A stretch of 61,669 nucleotides of DNA from assembly GCA_018001935.1 (NCBI GenBank), contig JAGNHB010000030.1, positions 1 through 61,669 on the forward strand, read 5' to 3'. Every line of letters starts with the position of its first letter. The first letter of the stretch is position 1. The position numbers were made by a program, and so were the translations under genes. Positions 54,514 through 61,669 of this stretch are shown piece by piece. The notes under the pieces were generated by a model that did not search any database, was not told the origin of the DNA, and was given only the letters and a program-made list of their open reading frames with translations. The DNA comes from Acidobacteriota bacterium. GTDB taxonomy: Bacteria > Acidobacteriota > JAAYUB01.

Positions 54514-55509
54514 TCACTGGGCCTGCCTGACCTGGAACGGGACTTTCACGGTGAAGGAGGGGGTGCCGGTGAGGTTCATCTCGAGGGTGTAGTTCCCCGG
54601 GTTGAGTTTCTTGGGGAAGGTCGCGTCGAAGGCCTTGCTCTCGCCGGGGGCGATGGAGACTTGCGCGGCGGTCTGGGCGAAGGACTTCCCCGTGGACCAC
54701 CGGTAGACGAAGCTGCCCGCGGCGGTCCGGATCACCACGTCGAAACGCTGGGCGGTGTTGAAGTTCAGGTTGAGGGGGGTGTTGGTCCCGTTGGAGACCA
54801 GCAGGGAAGCGATCACGTCGATGTAGTAGCCGCAGCCCTCGGTGGTCCCCCTGGACCGGTAGCGGGAGGTGTAGATGTAGTTGTCCAGGGTCAGCCCGGC
54901 GGTGACGGGGCCCGTGCCGGGGTCGGCGTTCGGGGCGATGTAGGCCTCGCCGTCGATCGTGGCGGCGGTCAGGGCATAGATGCGCGGGCCGGCGATGGAC
55001 ATGCGCTCCTCGCGGATCAGGCCGACGCCCGGGGCGAAGAACTGGGAGGTGATGCCGGCGTCGCGGCAGGGAAGGTTGGTGTATCGGACGGCCAGGACGT
55101 TCTGGAAGGTGCCGGCGGGGACGGTCACGGGCTCGGTGACGTACTCCAGTTGCGCCGTGGCGTTGCTCTGGCAACCCGACAGGACGACCGTCCAGGTGGT
55201 CCCGGACGTGGCGCCCAGCTTGAACAGGGTCGCCGGGCTGTAGCCGCCGGTGTGGTGGAGGACGTTGCCGGACGTGTCTCGGGTCACCCAGAGTTCGCCG
55301 CCCATGAGGAAGGTGTGCTTGTAATAGAAACGGCCGTTTGACGTCCCCGTCTCGACGATCCGGTTTTCGACGGTGGCGCCGCCCGTGACGCCTTCGATGG
55401 CGTAGGTCCAGGCGTTCCCCTCGGCCTGGGGGAAATAGTCGTCAGCGGAGGCGGCCGCGGCCGCTCCGATCGCGAGCAGGGCAAACAGGGGGTAAAGGTA
55501 TTTCTTCAT
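54514..55509 (-). CDS. Exported protein with BsuPI-like C-terminal domain
   Basis: A 331-residue predicted periplasmic protein. The ATG at 55509 is preceded by GGAGGTTTGAC, and a signal peptide (MKKYLYPLFALLAIGAAAAA) follows. Residues 22-215 are a beta-rich domain (YFPQAEGNAWTYAI, VTVPAGTFQNVLAVRY, FFAPGVGLIREE) like that of many bacterial exported proteins of unknown function. Residues about 235-325 match the BsuPI/intracellular proteinase inhibitor fold (VSNGTNTPLNLNF, FDVVIR, YRWSTGKSF, LNPGNYTLEMNL). The fold does not prove inhibition. A terminator follows. Confidence 0.75.
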   Translation of the reverse strand: MKKYLYPLFALLAIGAAAAASADDYFPQAEGNAWTYAIEGVTGGATVENRIVETGTSNGRFYYKHTFLMGGELWVTRDTSGNVLHHTGGYSPATLFKLGATSGTTWTVVLSGCQSNATAQLEYVTEPVTVPAGTFQNVLAVRYTNLPCRDAGITSQFFAPGVGLIREERMSIAGPRIYALTAATIDGEAYIAPNADPGTGPVTAGLTLDNYIYTSRYRSRGTTEGCGYYIDVIASLLVSNGTNTPLNLNFNTAQRFDVVIRTAAGSFVYRWSTGKSFAQTAAQVSIAPGESKAFDATFPKKLNPGNYTLEMNLTGTPSFTVKVPFQVRQAQ

Positions 55510-56370
55510 GTCAAACCTCCAGGCAAAATGGAAGCAGCTTCTAGCAAAGGACATGCCAATTCGCTTCGGGGGCGGGTGGAAGCCGCTTCCCGCCCCCTCC
55601 GGGCACGGGGGGCGGACCCCGGTCCCCGGTTGCGCGGCGGGAGGGGAAGCGGTGGCGTCGCTGTCCCTTCCCGCTGCCCCCGGGCGCCTGTCCACCGTGC
55701 CCTTCACGATTCCCGGGGTTCCTCCCCCGCCGCCCGGCGGCTCTGCCCCATCACGCCAGGTCCGGAGGCCGACGGGCAATAGGGCGCAACACAGTGATGC
55801 ACAGTGTTTCGGATATAGATCGTAATAACAATGGATACAGTGTATTCTTTGTCTCCTCCCGCAGGGGGGAGTCAAAGAGGAAGCGCAACATTATGTTGCA
55901 AAACGGGGTCCCGGTCCGGCCGGTCCCGGCGGAACCGACCATGTAACAAACGATGGTTCAGATAATTACGACGAGAGCTGTCCGGTGGGTCGAGACCGCA
56001 ATAAAAAGATGCGGTAAGCGCTGACTGCTTTCAGAACCCGAGCGAACATGGATGTCGAATGGCACCATGATTCTCGAGAGATAAATTCGCAACACGGCAA
56101 GAAATAGCGGGTTGCGAAACGCCCCTTCGCCCGCTTTCGTCCCGCCCGCGTCCCGCTCGAATCTCGCCTTCGTCTCGTCCTCGTCGCGTCAGGATCGTGG
56201 CGTTTTTTTTGACCCTTGGCGGGATGAGGGCGCGCAGGGCAACGATCCCTGGCCCTGGGGACATCGTCGCCGAGCTTCCTTGAAACCAGTCAGAACTTGC
56301 AAGAGGCGCAGCGGTCGTCAGGGGGACGACCGCTGCCGCCCGGTGTGTAGCGTAGGTGGCGCAGGTTCGG
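55510..56370. other. Gene-free stretch between the two inhibitor-like genes
   Basis: No credible gene. It turns AT-rich at 55790-56110, where the promoter of the BsuPI-like gene is not obvious. 56122-56180 resembles the 22-base repeat region at 20.3 kb (TTCGCCCGCTTTCGTCCCGC), and AGGATCGTGGCG at 56190 parallels TGGATCGTGGGC at 20396. Confidence 0.5.
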
Positions 56371-57231
56371 CTAGCGGGGGCCCGCTCCCGGGGAAACCCG
56401 GACGAGGACGGTGAAACGCTCGGCCGCTTCCTTCTCCCAGTTCCGCTTGTACAGCAGCGTGATCTTGGCGGCGCCCTCCCGGTCGGCCCGGAAGTGGAAG
56501 ACGTACGCGCCCCCCGTCCCCACGGCTTTTCCGTCCCCGGCGTCCTTGTGGTACTCGACGGGTCCGATGGGGATCACGGCGGCGTGGTCGGGGGGGAGGG
56601 CCTGCCACTCGTAGCCCGTGGTGGGGTTGCCGGGGAGGCGGATGGTGATGACCTGCCCGATCACGGCCTCGACGTAGTCCCCGCACGCCTCCTTGCCCAG
56701 GGCGATCTCCCCCGCGGTGCCGGTGACGATGGGGAGCTGCTGCGCTTCCTCCACGGGGACACCGGCCACGGAGACCTCGCGGCCGATCCGCTTCTCGCCC
56801 TCGGCCGGCTGGACCATCCAGCCGTTCGGGCCCCAGGTCATCAGGCGCTTGCCGACCCAGTAGAGCGGGCCCCACGGCGTGCGGACGTAGTCGTTGACAT
56901 TGGGCTTGAGGTCGAGAGCCTTTCCGTCGTAGAAAAGGGTCCCCACGCTCTTTTCCGTGTCGCGGCCCATGGTCTCGTGCTTGAGGGTGTACTTCCACTT
57001 GCCGGCGGTGTACGTGCCGGGGCGGGTGAGGTCCGCCTTGACCACAGGCGGCTCCGCAGTCGAAGGCGTCGTCGGGCCTTCCCCGGCCGCGGGCGGCTCC
57101 GCGGCCGAAGCCGTCGGCGGGTCCGCCGTGACCGGGGGATGCCCGCCGTCTCCGGATGGCGGGGTGGCAGTGGCGGAGGCCGCAAGCGACAGGCCGAAAA
57201 CGAACAGGATGGTGACGATCAACTGCTTCAT
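56371..57231 (-). CDS. Exported chagasin-like (I42) peptidase-inhibitor domain protein
   Basis: A 286-residue protein. The ATG at 57231 follows GGGAGGAAGAG and opens a signal peptide (LIVTILFVFGLSLAASATA). A Pro/Glu/Ala-rich linker (about 25-65) precedes a beta domain (about 70-165, WKYTLKHETMGR, WVGKRLMTWGPNGWMVQP). The C-terminal domain (about 180-280) carries the three chagasin loops: NPTTGYEW, GTGGAYVFHFRA and RNWE. Chagasins inhibit papain-like cysteine peptidases. A C25 cysteine peptidase is encoded in the same window, but C25 is not papain-like, so a link is speculative. Confidence 0.85.
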   Translation of the reverse strand: MKQLIVTILFVFGLSLAASATATPPSGDGGHPPVTADPPTASAAEPPAAGEGPTTPSTAEPPVVKADLTRPGTYTAGKWKYTLKHETMGRDTEKSVGTLFYDGKALDLKPNVNDYVRTPWGPLYWVGKRLMTWGPNGWMVQPAEGEKRIGREVSVAGVPVEEAQQLPIVTGTAGEIALGKEACGDYVEAVIGQVITIRLPGNPTTGYEWQALPPDHAAVIPIGPVEYHKDAGDGKAVGTGGAYVFHFRADREGAAKITLLYKRNWEKEAAERFTVLVRVSPGAGPR

Positions 57232-57333
57232 CTCTTCCTCCCGGGAACTCGATTGCAAAAAGCGCATTCTATCCGATCCGGCGGGGGAGGGGAAGGGCGA
57301 ATTGCTCGGGGCGGCAGTGACGCGTCAGAGTTC

Positions 57334-57480
57334 CGTTCGCACCGTTCACAACGTTCACGTCGTTCCCACCGTTCACACCTTTCGCACCTTTCACACCGTT
57401 CGCACCGTTCACACCGTTCGCACCGTTCACACCTTTCGCACCTTTCACACCTTTCGCACCTTTCACACCATTCGCACCTT
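57334..57480. repeat. 9-base tandem array
   Basis: About sixteen contiguous 9-mers of the type GTTCGCACC, GTTCACACC, TTTCGCACC and TTTCACACC fill the space between the chagasin-like gene and iorA. The period is exactly 9 and the variants are intermixed, as expected from unequal exchange. Confidence 0.85.
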
Positions 57481-57583
57481 CCCCCCGAACGACAAACCCC
57501 TTGACTTGACCCGCTGAAACAGGAAAAATGCCCCTCTGACCGACCCGCACCGGGTGCCGAAATCCGACGAAAGGGGACACATC

Positions 57584-59404
57584 ATGGAAAAGCGCGTCCT
57601 TCTGGGCAACGAGGCCATCGCATGGGGACTGCTCCTCGGCGGGTGCGAGGTGCTCGCCTCCTACCCCGGCACCCCCAGTTCGGAGGTCCTGCCCGCTTTC
57701 GTCGGTTTCACGAAGGAGACCGGCTCACCCGCCGTCGCCGAGTGGTCCATCAACGAAATGGTGGCCTTCCAGGTGGCCCTGGGGGCCTCCTACGCCGGCA
57801 AGCGGAGCGCCGTGGTCATGAAGCAGGTCGGGCTCAACGTCGCCGCGGACGCCCTCACCAGCGCCGCCTACACCGGCTGCAAGGGCGGCTTTCTCATCAT
57901 CAGCGCCGACGACCCGGGGCCCCACTCCTCCCAGACGGAGCAGGACACCCGCTTTTTCGGCATGTTCGCCAAGGTGCCCGTGCTCGACCCCGCAACCCCC
58001 GGGGAGGCGCTCGCCTACGCCCGGTTCGGGCTCGAGCTTTCCGAGACCTACGGGGTCCCCGTCATCCTTCGCCCCTCGCTGCGGGTCTGCCACTCCCGGC
58101 AGGACGTGGACCTGCCCCCCGTCGGTTTCGAGGCGCGACCGTCGGCCTTCGTCAGGGACGTCGAGCGCTGGGCCGCCACCCCCAAGTTCCGTTACCGGCT
58201 CCACCGTGAACTGAACGGGAAGCTCAGGACCCTCGCCGCCGACCTCGCCGGGGACGATCGCGTGATGGCCGAGGACACGGGCGAGGGAAGCCGGGGCATC
58301 GTTGCCGGGGGGGTGCTCCGGGGGATCGTGAAGGACTTCGCCGCCGCTCGCGGGCTCAACCTGCCCGTTCTGCACGTCGGGCTGCCGTTCCCGCTCCCCG
58401 TGGAGCGCGTGGCGGCGTTCGCCGCGCGTTTCGACCGCGTCCTGGTCCTCGAGGAGACCACGTCGGTCATCGAGATGCAGCTTCCCGACAAGACGCGGCT
58501 CGACGGCCGTCTCAACGGGGCGGTCCCCGAGGAGGGGGAACTGGACGGGGCCCGGGTGGAGCAGCTCCTCTGCCGTTTCCTGGGCCTGGAGGCGCGTTCC
58601 ACCACCCTCGAGGTCCCGGGGGACTTCCAGCGGGACATGCGGCGGCCGACCCTGTGCCCGGGATGCCCCCACCGGAACTCGTTCTACGCCATCCGCAAAG
58701 CCTTCCCCAAGGGAATCTACTGCAGCGACATCGGGTGCTACACCCTGGGGATCAACCTCAAGGCCGTGGACACCGTCCTGGTCATGGGGGCGTCCATCGG
58801 CCTCGCCATGGGGCTCCGCCAGGCTTACGGGAAGGACGGCCTCGAGCAGCCCGTCGTCTCCACCATCGGCGACTCCACCTTCTTCCACTCCGGGCTTCCC
58901 CAGTTGGTCAACGCCGTTTACAACGACATCCGCATCCTCGTCGTCATCCTCGACAACGCGGTGACCGCCATGACGGGGATGCAGCCCGCCGTCACCACCG
59001 GGGTCCGGGCGGACGGCTCCCGGGGGGTGGCCCTCTCCATCGAGGAGGCCGTGACGGGTTGCGGCGTTCGGTTCATCCGGCCGGTGGACCCCTACGACAT
59101 CCCGGCCACCCTCGAGGCGCTGAAGGCGGCCCACGCCCACACCCTCGCACCCGACGGGGGCCCCGCGGTGGTCATCGCCCGTCACCCTTGCGTGATCAAC
59201 GACCGGAAGGGCGCCATCCCCAAAGCCTTCACCGTGCGGGTGGACCCGGAAAAGTGCCGGCGTTGCCTACACTGCGTGCGAAACTTCGAGTGCCCGGCCA
59301 TTTCGGCCGACGCGGACCGCAACATCTCCATCAACCCGATCACCTGCGCCCGCTGCGGGCGCTGCATCGAGATCTGCCCCCACGGGGCGTTCGTGGCCGA
59401 GTAA
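57584..59404 (+). CDS. iorA: Indolepyruvate:ferredoxin oxidoreductase, alpha subunit
   Basis: A 606-residue TPP-dependent enzyme that oxidatively decarboxylates aryl pyruvates from aromatic amino acids to aryl-acyl-CoA, reducing ferredoxin. Residues 1-200 are the pyrimidine-binding half (SYPGTPSSEVLP, EWSINEMVAFQVALGASYAG). Residues about 350-530 are the TPP-pyrophosphate half (CPGCPHRNSFY, GDSTFFHSGLPQLVNAV). The C-terminal 60 residues bind two [4Fe-4S] clusters (CRRCLHCVRNFECP and CARCGRCIEICP). Length is normal. The ATG at 57584 follows AAAGGGG. The usual partner iorB is not downstream; a PfkB kinase is. The beta subunit must be elsewhere or replaced. Confidence 0.93.
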   Translation: MEKRVLLGNEAIAWGLLLGGCEVLASYPGTPSSEVLPAFVGFTKETGSPAVAEWSINEMVAFQVALGASYAGKRSAVVMKQVGLNVAADALTSAAYTGCKGGFLIISADDPGPHSSQTEQDTRFFGMFAKVPVLDPATPGEALAYARFGLELSETYGVPVILRPSLRVCHSRQDVDLPPVGFEARPSAFVRDVERWAATPKFRYRLHRELNGKLRTLAADLAGDDRVMAEDTGEGSRGIVAGGVLRGIVKDFAAARGLNLPVLHVGLPFPLPVERVAAFAARFDRVLVLEETTSVIEMQLPDKTRLDGRLNGAVPEEGELDGARVEQLLCRFLGLEARSTTLEVPGDFQRDMRRPTLCPGCPHRNSFYAIRKAFPKGIYCSDIGCYTLGINLKAVDTVLVMGASIGLAMGLRQAYGKDGLEQPVVSTIGDSTFFHSGLPQLVNAVYNDIRILVVILDNAVTAMTGMQPAVTTGVRADGSRGVALSIEEAVTGCGVRFIRPVDPYDIPATLEALKAAHAHTLAPDGGPAVVIARHPCVINDRKGAIPKAFTVRVDPEKCRRCLHCVRNFECPAISADADRNISINPITCARCGRCIEICPHGAFVAE

Positions 59405-59424
59405 ACCGTTACGGGAGGAGTACC

Positions 59425-60321
59425 TTGAAACTGATCGCCATCGGATCCGTCGCCTTCGACAGCGTCAAAACCCCCTTCGGGGAAGTGGAACGAGCGGTGG
59501 GGGGCTCGGCCACCTACTTCAGCCTCTGTGCCAGCTATTTCGCCGACACGGCGGTGGTGGGCGTCGTGGGGGAGGACTTCACGGAACGGGAGTTCGCCCT
59601 CTTCCACGAGAAGGGGATCGACACCCGGCAGATCCGCCGGGAGAAGGGGAAATCCTTCTTCTGGAAAGGGGTCTACAACAACATCAACGAGGCCGAGACC
59701 CTCGCGACGGAGCTGAACGTCTTCGCCGACTTCCGGCCGGAGATCCACCCCGATTTCCGGAGCACCCCCGTGGTCTTCCTGGGCAACATCGACCCCGACC
59801 TCCAGATCCACGTCCTGGACCAGATGAAAAAGCCCGCCGTCGTCGGCCTGGACACCATGAACCTCTGGATCAACCTCAAGCTGGACGCCCTCGTGGCGGC
59901 GCTCCGGCGCGTGGACATCCTCTTCATCAACGACGGGGAGGCCCGCATGCTCTCCGGGGAGCGCAACCTGCTCAGGGCCGCGGCGAAGATCCGTTCCATG
60001 GGGCCGAAAGCGCTGGTCATCAAGCGGGGGGAGTACGGGGCCGCCGGCTTTTTCGAGGACGAGGTGCGGCTTCTCCCCGCCTTCCCGGTGGAGGAAGCCC
60101 GTGACACCACCGGCGCCGGGGACAGCTTCGCCGGCGGCTTCATGGGTTACATCGCCTCGCAGGGCAGGATGGACCGGCGGGATTTCGGTCTCGCCCTCCG
60201 GTACGGCACCGTGATGGCTTCCTTCAACGTGGAGGATTTTTCGGTGGAACGGGTCCGCCGCTTGACGTTCCCCGAGATCACCGACCGCCTGGAGCGCTTC
60301 CGCCGCATGCTGGCGGAATGA
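59425..60321 (+). CDS. PfkB-family carbohydrate kinase
   Basis: A 298-residue ribokinase-fold enzyme. The TTG start at 59425 follows GGGAGGAG, and the N-terminus MKLIAIGSVAFDSV is typical. GGSATYFSLCA near residue 26 binds substrate, and DTTGAGDSFAGGFMG (about 225-240) holds the catalytic Asp. VIKRGEYGA is the ATP-side strand. The substrate (sugar or nucleoside) cannot be read from the sequence. It begins 20 bases after iorA and is probably cotranscribed, an unusual pairing. Confidence 0.88.
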   Translation: MKLIAIGSVAFDSVKTPFGEVERAVGGSATYFSLCASYFADTAVVGVVGEDFTEREFALFHEKGIDTRQIRREKGKSFFWKGVYNNINEAETLATELNVFADFRPEIHPDFRSTPVVFLGNIDPDLQIHVLDQMKKPAVVGLDTMNLWINLKLDALVAALRRVDILFINDGEARMLSGERNLLRAAAKIRSMGPKALVIKRGEYGAAGFFEDEVRLLPAFPVEEARDTTGAGDSFAGGFMGYIASQGRMDRRDFGLALRYGTVMASFNVEDFSVERVRRLTFPEITDRLERFRRMLAE

Positions 60322-60414
60322 TCGCCCGGGGGGCGGCCGGGGTGCCGGGTCAGGGACGGGCTTTCCGCCTGTTCCGCGGATTCCCGTCCCCCGGTTGGTC
60401 GCCCAGGCGCTGCG

Positions 60415-60610
60415 TCAGACGGCCCGCCCGGAGCGGAGGGCCAGCACCGCCGCCGCACCCAGAAGCACCACCAGAGAGATGAGGCCCCAATCCCCAAGGG
60501 TTGGGATGGGACTGTTGCCCAAGGTGATGATGCCGGGGCCGGAGAGTGTGTTGGTGAAAGTCCCCTCTTCGCCGAGGTGGACGCCTCTGTCAAGATAAAA
60601 AGCAGGGGGT
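60415..60610 (-). pseudogene. C-terminal remnant of an IPTL-CTERM surface protein
   Basis: Minus-strand translation ending at the TGA (60417-60415) gives GEEGTFTNTLSGPGIITLGN, then IPTLGDWGLISLVVLLGAAA and a short basic tail. This is the IPTL-CTERM sorting signal: Ile-Pro-Thr-Leu, Trp-Gly, one hydrophobic helix, Arg. No start codon or ribosome-binding site is present. Upstream the frame runs into the GCGAAGGCGCAAAGCTCGC repeat (60635-60664). The body of the gene has been lost, probably by a deletion or rearrangement ending in the repeat. Confidence 0.75.
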
Positions 60611-60711
60611 CTTCTTGCGTTCTCCTCCGGGTCTTGACCTCGCGAAGGCGCAAAGCTCGCAAAGAAAAATAGATAGCCAGGGATGCGGCCAGGGGATACG
60701 AAAGGCCGACG

Positions 60712-61669
60712 TCACAGGGTGAAACGAAAGACCTTGAATCCCAGCTTGATCTTGTCGCCGTCGGAGAGGGGGCTCATCTCCGTCTTCTCGTTGTTGACGT
60801 AGACGCCGTTGGTGCTTCCGAGGTCCCGGATGAAGAAACAGCCGTTCTCCTGGTAGATCTCGCAATGGCGGTGGGAGATGGCTTTCTCGCCGGGGAAGGC
60901 GATCTCGTTCTCCGCGGCGCGGCCGATCCTCACCCGGGGTTTCTGGATGGGAAAAATCTCCTTCTCGCCCTCCGCGGAGTACGTGATGAGCCTCGGGCGA
61001 ACCGGGGGGGCGTCTTCCGGGGGTGGGGGTTCCTCCGACCCGGGGGGGGCCGGGACGAGGGGCTGGATCGGCGCCTCCGGGAGGAGGGTGGACCCGCAGT
61101 GATTGCAGAACCTCGAGTTGGAGGGCACGTCCGCGTCGCAGCGCGGGCAGCGCGTGGGCGGCCCCGCTTCCTCGGGGGACTGCTCGAAACCGCACACGGC
61201 GCACTTCAGCGAGTCGGGGTCCTCCATGAGCGATTTGCAGGCCGGGCACTGGCGGGTTCGGGGGCGGAGCATCGGCCGGGGGATGGACTCGATGGGAAGG
61301 GTCGGCTTGGTGAACGACCCGTCGCCGGCGGTCAGTTCCCCGTCCGGTTCCGCCGCCAGGGGGAACAGGGGCGCCCCGGGCGGCGGGGCGGGGATGGGCG
61401 GTGCAAAGGGCGCCAGGGGCGGTTCGGGCATGGGCGTGCGGGCCGCCGGGGCGGGGGCCGGGGGAGCGGCGGGGGCAACGGGCCGCGGGGCTGCCGGGAC
61501 CGGTGCCGCCGCATACTCGGGCTCCGGAGCGGCCGGTGCCGGCGGGCGGAAGACGGGGGGGGCCGGCTGGGGAGGCTGGACCGGCTTCGGCGCGGGTTTC
61601 GGCGCCGCTGCCGCCGGGGGCGCCGAGGCGTAGGCGGGCGGCGGGACGGCCATGGGGGGCAGGGGTTCC
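60712..61669 (-). CDS. Zinc-ribbon and FHA domain protein (5' end outside window)
   Basis: The frame is open to the window edge, so the start may lie beyond it; the first ATG inside is at 61653. The N-terminal half (about 120 residues) is Pro/Ala-rich and disordered. Two zinc ribbons follow (CPACKSLMEDPDSLKCAVCG and CPRCDADVPSNSRFCNHCG). The C-terminal 95 residues are an FHA domain (RIGRAAENEIAFPGEKAISH, LGSTNGVYVNNEK). FHA domains bind phosphothreonine, so this protein is a possible reader for the Hanks-type kinases in this window; that link is inference. Confidence 0.88.
   Translation of the reverse strand, partial: EPLPPMAVPPPAYASAPPAAAAPKPAPKPVQPPQPAPPVFRPPAPAAPEPEYAAAPVPAAPRPVAPAAPPAPAPAARTPMPEPPLAPFAPPIPAPPPGAPLFPLAAEPDGELTAGDGSFTKPTLPIESIPRPMLRPRTRQCPACKSLMEDPDSLKCAVCGFEQSPEEAGPPTRCPRCDADVPSNSRFCNHCGSTLLPEAPIQPLVPAPPGSEEPPPPEDAPPVRPRLITYSAEGEKEIFPIQKPRVRIGRAAENEIAFPGEKAISHRHCEIYQENGCFFIRDLGSTNGVYVNNEKTEMSPLSDGDKIKLGFKVFRFTL

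Noticed and set aside
54661..55341. 226-codon plus-strand frame opposite the BsuPI-like gene
   Set aside because: Gly/Val-rich antisense frame; the minus-strand gene has a signal peptide, ribosome-binding site and terminator.

Overview
The window is a roughly two-thirds G+C bacterial chromosome segment with about 27 protein-coding genes and no rRNA, tRNA, CRISPR array, prophage or intact transposase that I could recognise. Gene content suggests a Gram-negative, largely heterotrophic bacterium of the Acidobacteriota type (Holophagae-like or a relative). The clues are GC-rich propeller sensors, an S55 peptidase gene followed by a propeller gene, a C25 peptidase with a dockerin, an indolepyruvate:ferredoxin oxidoreductase subunit and YfhO-like proteins. 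This placement is inferred from content; no marker tree was possible.

Region 1 (0.7-17.1 kb) is the most striking. Two paralogous gene pairs each encode a large propeller (Reg_prop/Y_Y_Y) sensor with a cytoplasmic GGDEF domain, overlapping by 4 bases with a second propeller sensor that carries a Ser/Thr protein kinase. Between the pairs lie two paralogous AraC-type regulators and a 6-phosphofructokinase. One GGDEF is canonical. The other has lost its catalytic signature but keeps the c-di-GMP inhibitory-site motif. This looks like a duplicated, diverged signalling module linking an envelope signal to c-di-GMP, protein phosphorylation and transcription.

Region 2 (17.2-20.7 kb) holds metK, rpsU with a clear terminator, a VapBC toxin-antitoxin pair with a visible promoter and operator, and a decayed, internally deleted second copy of that pair. 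Region 3 (20.7-35.4 kb) holds envelope and secreted proteins: a LamG-domain protein interrupted by an in-frame TAG, a gingipain-like C25 peptidase with a dockerin, an S41 peptidase, a MarR-GNAT fusion with a palindromic operator, and a LamG/propeller protein. It also holds a possible small peptide gene and a dense set of non-coding repeats. Region 4 (35.4-44.3 kb) has a giant LRR/VCBS surface protein, a YfhO-like membrane protein and a small carboxypeptidase-regulatory-like protein.

Region 5 (45-54.4 kb) is housekeeping: an MrfA/YprA-type helicase, a PIN-TRAM membrane protein, ispF, an S55 (SpoIVB-like) protein, a propeller protein and nadA. The last five run in one direction with small gaps. 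Region 6 (54.5-61.7 kb) has two predicted periplasmic proteins with protease-inhibitor folds (BsuPI-like and chagasin-like), iorA without iorB, a PfkB-family kinase, the C-terminal remnant of an IPTL-CTERM protein, and a zinc-ribbon/FHA protein cut by the window edge.

Intergenic DNA is unusually rich in repeats: palindromic REP/MITE-like elements in several families, tandem arrays with periods of 7, 9, 22, 26, 31 and 77 bases, and a composite heptad repeat that begins exactly at the TAG stop codon of both metK and the helicase gene.
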